This document shows, one piece after another, positions 34,713 through 44,956 of a stretch of DNA of 64,000 nt. The number at the start of each line of letters is the position of its first letter. Within the stretch, counting starts at the first letter, position 1. The stretch is from Pseudoips prasinana. Lineage: Eukaryota > Arthropoda > Insecta > Lepidoptera > Nolidae. Made by a program: the position numbers and the translations under genes. The stretch lies in NCBI GenBank assembly GCA_951640165.1, contig OX621256.1:4712001-4776000 (forward strand), written 5' to 3'. Under the pieces are notes generated by a model. That model was not told the origin of the DNA. It did not search any database and was given only the letters and a program-made list of their open reading frames with translations.

Positions 34713-35590
34713 TGTTTAAATTACTAACTAAACTAATCTTAGTAACATTACTAAGCGATGATAAAAATAGTGACTTCATCATACTACTTATGACTGAGTT
34801 AATAATTGAAAAATTGACTAATGTAGAAAATAAATGTAAAAACTTTCTTGAGACATGTAATGTACTCATGGTCAACCTATTACTATCTATAAATTTATTT
34901 GTGTCAAAAAACATAAATTTGTCATTGTAATGACTGACTAGAAACTGTAGATGCATATTAAGTTTATGAATATAATTATTTATTCTGTCAGGCATGTTGG
35001 CCAAATATGGGAAGGCACACAATATTATTTTTTTACAATTTAACTCCAACATCTTATTAAAACTATCTGTAATATCTTTTTTTTTCAAGTTCTTACAATT
35101 TCCTACCAACAAAGTAATACATGAATTTTCACTGTGTTTATTCTTAGTTAATTTGTCTACAATATCTGAGAAATGTACTCCTGGCAAGCAGTAGTTAATA
35201 AAGGGACTACTTATCTTATTAATAAGCAAGGTACCAAGGCCCTTGCCTATATTGTCAGAATACAATATAGAGCTATGTTTATTGTCACCTTGTGTACATA
35301 CTGGTGACCCTGACTTTAGTTGTGTGCATGACTCCAATATTGTACTGCTGCTGTTTATTAATTCTATTGCATTTTCAGCTACCAACTTATTATTACACTT
35401 TTTGGTTGGCATTTGCATTTCATTTTTAAATGTCTTATAATTTATATATGTTAATGCTCTTCAAGTGTTTTAATCTCAGATAGCAAATACTGAGTGTCCT
35501 TTTCGTATATAATTTTACTGTCCTCTAACTTAATTTGAAAGTTTTCTATTTTATCTAATAAAGTTTTACGCTCTTTTGTTAATTGATATT
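34708..35590 (-). pseudogene. Nested LINE ORF1 (coiled coil, SGNH-like)
   Basis: The first piece (about 35590-35451) reads ERKTLLDKIENFQIKLEDSK, a coiled coil, ending in a stop. A second frame (35418-34708, 236 codons) holds ITLLVGNCKNLKKK and KKIILCAFPYLANMPDRINN, followed by LHMQL-type spacing. This resembles the SGNH/GDSL esterase-like domain found in ORF1 of some CR1-group LINEs. The two frames probably were one. The 5' end is truncated within the coiled coil. Confidence 0.65.
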
Positions 35591-35597
35591 GAATATC

Positions 35598-36322
35598 AAC
35601 TAAACTTACCTCCTGCAGTACAGCAGATTACAAAACGATCAATTTTAGCAGATATTCAAAGGTTGTTTGATCCACTTGGCTGGCTAGCACCAGCAATATT
35701 ACCTGCTAAGCTACTTATGCAAAGACTGTGGTCACAAGCTATTACTTGGGATGAAGAACTTGGACAAGTACTACAAGAAGAGTGACTGGACTTGAGGGAT
35801 AGCTTTCGTCATATAAATATAATCGAAGTAGACCGGTGGCAATATACTCTTTCAAAGTCAATGCAGAACGTTACTGTACATGGGTTTTGTGACGCATCCA
35901 ATAAAGCATACGCAGCTGTTGCTTATATTCGGGTACTTGATGAAAATGGCGATGTAAAAACATCTATTATTGCAGCAAAGACACGTGTCGCGCCTATTAG
36001 ACCTACATCATTACCACGTCTCGAATTATGTGGCGCTGTGTTACTGTCGAGACTTCTGAAACAAATAAAGGACGCCATAAAAATAACAAATGACAAAATT
36101 TTCGCCTGGACAGACTCTACCATAGTGTTATCCTGGCTATTAGGAGACCCAGCTAGATGGCATACCTTTGTTCGAAACAGAGTTGTTGAAGTTCTTGATA
36201 ATATTGGCAATAATTGGTATCATGTTCAATCGATTGAAAATCCAGCGGATTCTGCTTCGAGAGGAGTACCACTACTCACTTTAAAAGATGATCAATTGTG
36301 GTGGCAAGGCCAGAATGGTTAA
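35598..36322 (+). pseudogene. BEL pol: RT end and RNase H
   Basis: Resumes at NLPPAVQQITKRSILADIQR and LFDPLGWLAPA, the RT-connection block of BEL pol. In-frame TGA at 35783. RNase H follows with HGFCDASNKAYAAVAY (first Asp), LPRLELCGAVLL (Glu) and FAWTDSTIVLSWL (Asp), ending in SRGVPLLTLKDDQLWWQG near 36300, where the frame shifts. Confidence 0.82.
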
Positions 36323-37911
36323 CCAAAAGAGAAATACATTACTTTAGACCAAATACACTCAGTACGAATTTAGAAAGGATAGAAACTATAACCTCGAATA
36401 TGAAAATAAATCCAGAAAATGAAGTTTACTCGGCAATCAAGTTTCATGAATATGAAAATCTAGATGAGCTATTGAAAGATATAACATACTGCAAACGATT
36501 TCTAAAGGGTAGAAAAATGGAGGATAAAGGAGTGCCTGTAACTACACAAGAGTTAAATGATTCTTTAGAAACATGCGTTAAGATCGTGCAAAGAACCAGT
36601 TTTGAGGATGAAATACATTGTTTAAGAGCAAACAATTTGATAAAAACCCAAAGTAGATTGAAATCCTTGCAACCATTCCTTGACAGCGAAAATATACTCA
36701 GGGTGGGCGGTAGATTGAGACATTCCCACTTGGATGAAGATGGTAAACACCCCATAATTCTGGATGGTGATAACGAGTTTGCCGCCCTACTGGTGTCTGA
36801 TGCGCATTTAAAGACTTTACACGGTGGTGTCCAATTAATGATGGGTTATTTACGAACGAAATTTTGGATTCTGAAAGTAAAGAAGTTGGTAAAATCTAAA
36901 ATTCATAAATGTTTGATATGCGCTAAACAATCCGCCTCGACTAAGACTCAACTGATGGGAGACTTACCGCGGGTACGCGTTAATCCGGCTAGAGCCTTTT
37001 CGAACAGTGGGGTTGACTTTGCAGGTCCCTATCAAGTATTGATGTCCAAAGGCAGAGGAGTAAAAACGTCCAAAGCGTATGTATCTATATTTATATGTAT
37101 GTCTACGAAAGCCATACATTTAGAGCTGGTGGGGGATCTTACCACAGAGTCTTTTATTGGGGCGTTTAGAAGATTCGTTGCTAGGCGTGGAAAATGTGCA
37201 CATCTATGGAGCGATCAATGCCGTAATTTTGTTGGAGCTAATAAGGAATTACAGGTGGCATGGAGAGAAGCTAAATTAGGTTTTGAAGGGCAAATAGCTG
37301 AATTACTTGCACTTGACGGTACCCAGTGGCACTTTATCCCGGCGTACAGCCCCCACATGGGAGGCTTGTGGGAAGCGGGAGTGAAATCCCTAAAACATCA
37401 TTTAAGGAGAGTGCTTACGTCACATCTTACATTTGAAGAGATGAGCACCCTTCTATGCCAAATAGAAGCCTGCCTCAACTCAAGGCCACTAAGTCCGATT
37501 GACGAAGATGACATGGAGCCTATAACTCCCTTAACACCAGGACACTTTTTAATAGGCGAAGTTCCCATTGTTATTCCAAGCCCAGATCTAACTGAGGTCC
37601 CGACAAATCGCCTATCCCGCTGGCAACATATGCAAAAGCTCCTGTTTCAGTTCTGGCATTGCTGGCAACATCTATCACGTTTACAACAAAGACCTAAATG
37701 GCAAAAACGGGTTGAAGAGTTTGACATCGGCAACATAGTCCTTATAAAGCATGATAACCTACCTCCCGGAAAATGGGCTTTGGGTCGCATTGTGGATAAA
37801 CATCCCGGCGCTGACGGAGTAACTCGAGTTTATAGTGTAAAAAGTGGAGATACTGTGATTCAGAGAGTTGTAAATAAACTGTGTCCTTTGCCCATAGATT
37901 CTGAGTGTTGA
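36298..37911 (+). pseudogene. BEL integrase and C-terminal domain
   Basis: 537 codons, uninterrupted. Zinc-binding HHCC region (SDAHLKTLHGG ... KCLICAK), catalytic core with Asp in GVDFAGPY (about residue 239), Asp in WSDQCRNFVGA (about 305; the family norm is S-D-N-G) and Glu in PHMGGLWEAGVKSLKHHL (about 357). The DUF5641-type end includes RWQHMQKLLFQFW, GNIVLIKHDNLPPGKW and RIVDKHPGADGVTRVY. The frame differs from the upstream RNase H, so the original polyprotein is broken at about 36300. Confidence 0.88.
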
Positions 37912-38099
37912 AGTATTTTTAAGTGTATCAAGTATAATTTATTTAATAGCGAGTATCGATTAATGTTAAAAAGATATAGTGTAATTGCAACACGTGATAT
38001 GTTCACCTAATATTATGATTGTTTATTTTGTGAAATTAATTCTTTGCATAGATTATTCATTGTTACTAAAGGCCTTTATTAGCCCTTTGGTGGGCGGGA
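37912..38099 (+). other. BEL 3' untranslated part and purine tract
   Basis: Non-coding; ends ccctttggtgggcgggat, a plausible polypurine primer directly before the 3' LTR. Confidence 0.6.
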
Positions 38100-38270
38100 T
38101 GTTTGAGTGATTGTCAGTGTTTGTGTAAAGATTATGCATGTGTGAGAAAAGAGCGTTTATATTCTATTAAATGAATGTAGTTAACTCAGTCGCAATAAAA
38201 ATATCAACGAGTAAACACGTCTTTCTGTTTAAAATCCCTGCAAGCTGATTTGAACTTTATCACCCCAACA
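38100..38270 (+). repeat. BEL 3' LTR
   Basis: 171 bp, tgtttgagtg to caccccaaca. Lacks the foldback present in the 5' LTR; otherwise a few substitutions (atgcatgtgtg against atgcatttgtg). Confidence 0.85.
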
Positions 38271-38490
38271 ATTTTATTTAGTTTTTTATATTATCGTAGG
38301 TATATAATGTATAGTTTATATTATATTATATAAATTATATAATATGTATATAGTGATAGTATTTGTTGTTATATATATAAAATTCAACTGTCAATCACGG
38401 TGCACGAGATACCGCCCGTTGACAGACGGACAGAAAAACAGCGAAGTCTTAGTAATAGGCTCCCGTTTTACCCTTTAGGTATGGAACCCT
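38271..38490 (+). repeat. Dispersed repeat B, right half
   Basis: Continues the element interrupted at 24533: attcaactgtcaatcacggt, cgttgacagacggacag, cttagtaataggctcccgtt, ttaggtatggaaccctaaaa. The last block parallels the end of the copy at 1378-1745. Confidence 0.55.
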
Positions 38491-38689
38491 AAAAATGAAT
38501 GACGACAGAATACATAAATGCAGTAATAGCTACAGATTTTAAAGTATTGTCTATTTTAATGTAATTACCTACTCAAATAGGTATCACAACACGCTTAAAA
38601 ATCTATAATAATAATAAATAAAAAAAAAATGAAAAAATGTTGGTAGTCGCCGTGAAGGTACGTTACGGAAAAATATAACCTGTAAGACA

Positions 38690-39208
38690 CGCCTTATGAG
38701 AATAAGTGTGTATTGCATGGCACCTATTATTTATAATAAAATTCCGCTAACCATAAGAACCATAAACAACAAAAAACAGTTTAAAAATACACTCAATGGT
38801 TTTCTGGCAAGAAAAGCGTACTATGACATAAATGAATTTTTAAATGATAAATTATATTAAAACAGGTTGACATTCTTTGAATATAATTATGTATATATAT
38901 TTATTATAATTTTTTTTTTTCTTCAATTTAATTTTAATTCTTACTGACATTTTTTTTATTTTAATTTCAAGTGTAACTGTTATTGGCAGGTTTCGCTGTA
39001 TTCGGATAATGTTGACATATTGTTTTAATATTCTTATTTTAATGTTAAATTATAATTTAGAAATGTTATATTATTATTTAGTATATTATGTTATTATTAA
39101 ATTACTAATTTTCATACGCCATAGGTAAAACATGGCGTACATCACAATAACTGTACAACTGTAAACCTAACCCGTGTTTATGAAAAATAAATGAATATGA
39201 ATAAATAA
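38690..39208 (+). pseudogene. 5'-truncated LINE, RT C-terminus and 3' UTR
   Basis: The frame to about 38861 reads TYYLYNKIPLTIRTI, QFKNTLNGFLARKAYYDINE, a CR1/Jockey terminus. The 3' UTR contains cgccataggtaaaacatgg and ends in an (aaat)n-type tail near 39208. Confidence 0.6.
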
Positions 39209-39213
39209 TAATG

Positions 39214-39520
39214 TCCTCCTAGCCGAGATCCGGCCACGGCGGCCAGTCTTAAAGGAGACTAGCCATCTGCGCGGGACATTTTATAGTGCTCAAGTGTGTG
39301 CGCAAACACAGGAGCACTTTCTATTCCATCACGCTCATGATCCGATGGGACGACTAGCGACACGACCGGAAAGAGGTCAGGTACAGGACCGACGGCTTTA
39401 CGTGCTCTCCGAGGCACGGGGGTATAATATAATAACAACTCCCAGACTTTGGGCTGATATTAAGATTATTTCATTTTACAGAAAAATCCCAAAATCACTT
39501 TCGGCCCGACCTAGGATAAT
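39214..39520 (-). repeat. SINE family C, lacking its head
   Basis: Colinear with 57003-57300 (gagatccggccacggcggcc, gggacattttatagtgctc, gatgggacgactagcgacac, cgacggctttacgtgctctc). The tRNA-like end is missing after ttcggcccgacctagg. Confidence 0.7.
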
Positions 39521-39524
39521 AATA

Positions 39525-39756
39525 TTCTGGGACATTAATCACACACAGCTATCTGATCCCAAACTAAGCTGAGCTTATACTTTGGAAACCAGATAATTGA
39601 TTTACTACATATACACTTTTCCTTTTGTAAATAATACTTATACAGATAATTACACCAAGACACAGGACAAACAGCACACAAATATTTGTCCTGTGTGAGA
39701 ATCGAACCCACGACCTGCAGCGTGGAAATGAAGCATTTTACCAACCACGCCAAATA
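39525..39756 (-). repeat. SINE family B, near full length
   Basis: Minus strand: A-box-like TGGTAAAATGC region, B box GTGGGTTCGATTCTCACAC, then GTTTGTCCTGTGTCTTGGTG, a TATCTGGTTTCC block and the CAGATAGCTGTGTGTGATTA tail. Confidence 0.7.
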
Positions 39757-39832
39757 AAATCCGAGTCCGGTTGGGGTTACACGAATAAGTTTTGACGAAA
39801 TTATCACGCGGTCACTATCGGTTCTCGTATAC

Positions 39833-39888
39833 CTTTTTAGGGTTCCGTAGCCTAATGGCAAAAAACGGAACCCTTATAGATTCGTCAT

Positions 39889-39919
<31 letters not shown>

Positions 39920-40437
39920 CGTATGTCACAGCCACTTTTTTCCGAAACTATAAGCGCTGTACTGTTGAAACTTGGTAAGTAGATGTATTATGTGAACCGC
40001 ATTAAGATTTTTACATAAAAATTGAAAAATAATAATAATTTAGGGGGGCCGCAATACATGGAACTAAAACTCAAAAAAAAATTTTTCATCGTACCCATAC
40101 ATGTGGGGTGTCTATGGATAGGTCATCAAAAATGATATTGAGGTTACAAATATCATTTTATTCTAAACTGAATACTTTGCGCGAGAGACACTTCCAAAGT
40201 GGTAAATGAGTGACCCCCCCTTTAACTTCTAAAATAAGAGAATGATAAAACTAAAAAAAATATATAATGTACATTACCATGTAAACTAACAAGGAAAATT
40301 GGTTTGAACGAGATCTAGCAAGTAGTTTTTTTTTAATACGTCATAAACCGCAATTTGTTTTGATTTAATCAACTGAAATACTTGCTGCCACGGAACCCTT
40401 CATGTGCGAGTCCGACTCGCACTTGGCCGGTTTTTTT
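39833..40437 (+). repeat. Dispersed repeat A, full copy
   Basis: Starts tttttagggttccgtagcc with a (GTCT)n tract and ends gtccgactcgcacttggccg. About 605 bp, non-coding. First arm of an inverted pair. Confidence 0.75.
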
Positions 40438-40481
40438 AGTTATTATACCAACGATCGCGCATTATGCTCGTCTACGAATAT

Positions 40482-41072
40482 AAAAACCAGCCAAGTGCGA
40501 GTCGGACTCGCCCATGGAGGGTTCCGTAGCAGCAAGTATTTCAGTTGATTAAATGAAAGCAATTTGCGGTTTATGATTTATGACGTATTAAAAAAAACTA
40601 CTTGCTATATCTCTTTCAGAACAATTTTCGTTGTTAGTTTACATGGTAATGTATATCATATATATTTTTTTACTTTTATCTTTCTCTTATTTTAGAAATT
40701 AAAGGGGGGGGACATTCATTTTACACACTTTGGGTGTGTCTCTCGGGCAAACTATTCAGTTTAGAAAAAAATGATATTAGAATCCTCAATATAATTTTTG
40801 AAGACCTATCCATAAACCCCCACATTTAAGGGAACGATGAAAAAATTTTTTTGAGTTTCAGTTCTATTCCCCCCAAAATTTATTGTTTTTTATTTTTTTT
40901 ATTTTTGTGTAAATATCTTAATGCGGTTCACCGAATACATTCCAAGTTTCAACTGTACAGCTCTTATAGTTTCGGAAATAAGTGGCTGTGACATACGGAC
41001 GGACAGACAGACAGACATGATGAATCTATAAGGGTTCCGTTTTTTGCCGTTTGGCTACGGAACCCTAAAAAG
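40482..41072 (-). repeat. Dispersed repeat A, inverted full copy
   Basis: Starts aaaaaccagccaagtgcgag and ends ggctacggaaccctaaaaa: the complement of 39833-40437 with moderate divergence. Only about 44 bp separates the arms. Confidence 0.75.
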
Positions 41073-41365
41073 GTGGTCATCTTCTAAACAGTAAGTCAAT
41101 ATTTGAGGGGCGGAATGCCCAACGCCTAATGTACGAATTATGTTCAAAACCAACCAATAATATAATAAACTTGATTTCTGCTCTTCCTCGATTTCAATCC
41201 CCAATGAATGCATACGGTAAAAGTCTCTTGCTAGGTGAAACTTTACACGACGTGCATTCGGCGCATTATGACCAACGCTATACTGTGTTCGTACGCGGGA
41301 TCTACTCTCTGCAGATCCCGCTTAGCCTTAGTTCACTCTGGAGCATTACTCTGACTTGCAGAAGG
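41073..41365. other. Unassigned stretch
   Basis: A frame at 41129-41371 (80 codons) has no domain. A 9-bp hairpin (gcgggatct / agatcccgc) lies at about 41296-41322. Confidence 0.35.
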
Positions 41366-41555
41366 TCATAAGTCATAAGTCATTTATTTCTTAACAATTT
41401 ACATTGTGTTGAAACATTTGTAGTACAATACATATCTAAAATCTAAAATACAAAATAAAACTGTCATACGGTCAAGAATACGTTGTTACATTTGTCGTTT
41501 GTCATTTATGAACTCATTAATACAATTCTTTTTTTTTTTTTTTTTTTTAATATAA
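41366..41555 (-). repeat. LINE 3' end fragment
   Basis: Begins with three copies of a gtcataa-type unit (complement of a (TTATGAC)n tail) and reads into AT-rich 3' UTR. A poly(T) run lies at about 41528-41549. Confidence 0.4.
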
Positions 41556-41803
41556 TATCTGAGGACAATGTCACACAGATCATCCTAGCCCCAAACTAAG
41601 CAAAGCTTGTACTATGGGTACCAGGCGACGATATACATACTTATATAGATAGATAAATACATATATGCATAGAAAACATCCATGACTCAGAAACATATAT
41701 GTATTCGTGCTCATCACACAAATATTTGCACTTACCGGGATTCGAACCCAGGACCACCAGCTTCGCAGGCAGGAGCACTACCAACTAGGCTATGGTGACC
41801 GTC
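41556..41803 (-). repeat. tRNA-type SINE family A
   Basis: Complement of head GGTCACCATAGCCTAGTTGG with B box GGTTCGAATCCCGG. The tail matches 6762-7002 through gcgacgatatacatacttat and ccccaaactaagcaaagc. Confidence 0.72.
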
Positions 41804-44053
41804 AATACTACCGTCAATACTACTATAATACTATACTAAGGAGATCACGGTGTACCATTTGGATAGTATCTTAGTTCTGTGTACGTTAATCCTAGTCTGA
41901 CTATCCTATATAATGCCAATGACTTTACATCCAAGTATAATTTTAGGTGCCTGTGGGATTCTCAAGACAACGGACAACGGAATTTTTTGCTTTTGTTTTT
42001 TGATTTGTGGTCGCGGGCAAGGCTAATAATATTACATATACAAATTATATAACTTGTTACAAATAACACACTGCCATTAGATCCCAAATTAGTGTAAAGT
42101 GTAGTAGAACCTGTATTATGACACCAAGACAACTGATAAACATACTTACATTCAACATGTAACGTAATTAACGCACACCCTCAGACACCCAATTAGAATA
42201 TTATGTTGTAATCATAATACATACACTGAATTTTTTATTTAACATGTATATCCATTGTTATTTACTGAATTAGTTTCTTGAAATAAAGTTTATTTTTCCT
42301 TATTTTGTATTGAATAATGGAATTTGTATGATTACAAATAAAACTGTGATTTTAAAAATCTTATTACTTTGACTTACGGTCCATTTCAATTTGTTTTGAC
42401 TGTACAGGGTTAATATGACAATAATTTCCGTTGTTTTAATTATTTTGGAATAAAAAATTACATATATTAAAAATTATATAAATCAATTCAGTAAACTGTT
42501 TTCAGGATGTGCGTTAATTAAGTTACATGTTGTATATACATATTGTAGACAAATTATGTGCTCAAGACCCAAATATTCGTTCTGGTTGGGGATCTATCTC
42601 ACGACTCTGGCTTGTTAGCTATTTAGCTATTCAACAACACTTTAATATTACTGAGCCAATTAGCTGCTATCGTCATAACATCCTTAAGAACTCCACTGCT
42701 GGACAAAAGTCTTCCTCAAAAATCATCATGGGCGGATATGCCATAATCGCCACTCTTGCTCAATTCTCAATTCTTTATTGCATTCCACAATGTATGTATA
42801 AAAGTTGGTAGACATAATAATGTTTGTATCAATTGTGGCCCCTGCAGGGTACAGCACAGATTTAGGAGAGAGGAGGAAGAGTGCAATAATACTAATTGGA
42901 TATTTAAATAACATTATTAGTTTTTATTAAATTAATGTATTATTATAGTTAGTTCTGAATTCATTTATTATACTTTATTATTTGTTTTTTTTTATTTAAT
43001 AAATTTTACTATTTTATAAGTCAGCTATATTTTATATCATTTATTTTTTATAGTGCACTAATTTAGTTAATATTATAGTCATATGCTTTTTGATGCTAAT
43101 TATATTTTATCATTAAAATATTCGTCTATACTAAGTATAGTAGGTTTTAGTAAGTAGAAAGTATTTTAAACTTTGAAGACGGTTTGGCGATCGCAATAAG
43201 ATGTTCATAGTCCTACTCATAAAGAAGCTGCTGCCTGCAGGTAGTTATTCCCGAGGATCGCTTCTACACCCCCCCACAGCAATAGCTGTTATATTAAACA
43301 GATAATTACTGAAGCTATATTTATATAAGAAACTCATAAACTCAGTTATATTTGTCATGTATATTATAGCGGTGAGACAGATTGCTTTATCATTCGTTTA
43401 TCATAATTGGTGACCTACAGTGTTATTGAGAGATTGTGTACAAAACTTTATATCAACTATAAAAATATGTGTCCAATTTTTCTATTTCAAATATTTATGT
43501 TTTAATTTATTAAATTACGACAATATATCAGTGTATTTAAAAATACTTTAGTACCGGAGTAGCTTTATACCGGATTGGTGATTTGCAATTTTAGGTTACG
43601 TTGTTTTATTTAAATTAGAACTTATTAAACTCAAAACTGGTAATTATAAATTTGGTAATCATAAGTTTTATCTGCCTAGTGTGTTAATTTGTTTACGCCG
43701 GTCTAAGACCTAGACAAATATATTTATTTTGAATGAACAATCATTGTATGCAACGTAAACTCAATACATTACATTCAATAGCATTCAATTCTTTCCACAA
43801 TATAGACTGAACCATTTAGATAAGATGTAGTAAAATACATATATCTAAAAATATAGGTAACTATTGACCACTAGTATTGTACATATAGGCATAGATCTAG
43901 ATAGAGTAATTTGGTCCAAATTATAACTACCTATTATTTAAAAAAAACCTTAAATAACCAATTTTACAATAACTTGAATAATTTAGCTAAGTAACTAAAT
44001 CATCTGAACTAACTAAATCATAACTTAATTTAAAGTTATAATTCTATATTAGG
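41804..44053. other. Mostly unassigned AT-rich stretch
   Basis: Holds a weak, diverged SINE-B-like tail (about 42060-42190, ctgccattagatcccaaat) and a ccactgctggacaaaag piece near 42690. A 94-codon frame at 42527-42811 spans that repeat and is not convincing. Otherwise AT-rich with no gene evidence. Confidence 0.4.
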
Positions 44054-44500
44054 TATAAAATATAAGTCACGAATCACGATCTAAAAATCTATTTGTACCT
44101 AAATAGACTTTAAAAAGTTCTTGTATATAGTCAGATTAATTCTATATGATCAAATATAAGTCACGATCTAAAAATCTATTTGTACCTAGAAATAGACTTT
44201 AAAAAGTTCTTGTAAAAAGACAGAATATTAATACTATATGATCAAATATAAGTCACGATCTAAAAATCTATTTGTACCTAGAAATAGAGCTTAAAAAGTG
44301 CTTGTAAATAGTCAGAATATTAATTCTATATGATCAAATATAAGTCACGATCTAAAAATATATTTGTACCTAGAAATAGACTTTAAAAAGTTCTTGTAAA
44401 AAGACAGAATATTAATACTATATGACCAAATATAAGTCACGATCTAAAAATCAATTTGTACCTAGAAATAGACTTTAAAACTTCTACTTTTCTTGTAAAT
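44054..44500. repeat. 92-bp tandem repeat, five copies
   Basis: Units begin aaatataagtcacgatctaa at 44152, 44244, 44336 and 44428, exactly 92 bp apart. A first irregular unit lies at about 44054-44151 and the last is truncated. Each contains aatagactttaaaaagttct and tgtaaatagtcaga, which resemble the 3' UTR start of the nested LINE family (acttcaaaaaagcgcttg, taaatagtcagaac). Confidence 0.85.
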
Positions 44501-44788
44501 AGTCAGACATTGAATTACAACTTAACTATGCATTTAGATTTGTAAAGTCTATGTAAATAAAAACGGTTTTTAATTAACTTTTGTTTTTATTGTATGCCAT
44601 ATGGTAATTAATATTAATTCAAGTTCTAGTTTGCCCGTATAAAATTTATGATTGCCAAGTTATGAGTCTAAAAATTGATATAAAACGTAAACTTGAACAA
44701 CTTATTAGTAACTATTTTGGTGACTACTGAACTAAACTATTAAAAGAAACTAACTACTTTTGTGATTAAGTGGCGTCTTTTAATAACT
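44501..44788 (+). promoter_or_regulatory. JHEH upstream region, no clear core promoter
   Basis: This is the AT-rich stretch between the 92-bp tandem array and the JHEH start codon. No convincing TATA box or initiator could be assigned by eye, so the transcription start, if it lies here, is undetermined. Confidence 0.3.
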
Positions 44789-44956
44789 ATGAGTGTATTT
44801 CTTATCGTAATATTGCTATTTAGTGGATTTGTGGGGGGACATTACTGGCTTTTTAAGTCGCCATCGGTTCCTGAGTTTAATGAAACGTGGTGGGGCCCGG
44901 TGGAACAGAGCAATGATGGCAGTATAAGACAGTTTAAGGTCCAATTTGATGATGAA
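44789..44956 (+). CDS. JHEH: JHEH exon 1 (membrane anchor, WWG motif)
   Basis: 56 codons. The hydrophobic segment ([15 protein letters not shown]) is the ER signal anchor, followed by ETWWGP, which begins the epoxide-hydrolase N region. It ends at GAA before the donor GTAAGT at 44957, phase 0. The reading frame extends 9 codons upstream to a GTG, but the ATG at 44789 directly precedes the anchor and is the better start. A 5' untranslated exon cannot be excluded. Confidence 0.88.

Larger units (their letters stand above)
28023..35597 (-). mobile_element. CR1/Jockey-type LINE nested in BEL pol
   Basis: Runs right to left. The 5' end lies at about 35597 and its (TTTTA)n-type 3' tail at about 28023-28056. 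Coding parts are a coiled-coil and SGNH-like ORF1, an endonuclease, then an RT, interrupted at 30850-33909 by an LTR element. BEL pol reads up to its left edge and resumes on its right. Target duplication is unclear (tcaa at both sides at best). Confidence 0.85.
24534..38270 (+). mobile_element. BEL/Pao LTR retrotransposon, broken and nested
   Basis: LTRs at 24534-24739 and 38100-38270 (TG...CA). A purine tract (ggtgggcggga) sits just before the 3' LTR. The order is gag (DUF1759 type), zinc knuckles, aspartic protease, reverse transcriptase, RNase H, integrase, then a DUF5641-type end: the BEL/Pao order, with protease N-terminal to RT and integrase last. Inactivated by a foldback in gag, in-frame stops at 27719 and 35783, a frameshift near 36300 and a 7.6-kb LINE insertion. 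A 4-bp attt target duplication is likely. Confidence 0.9.

Noticed and set aside
42527..42811. 94-codon plus frame as a host gene
   Set aside because: It spans a dispersed-repeat motif (ccactgctggacaaaag) and shows no domain or splice structure.
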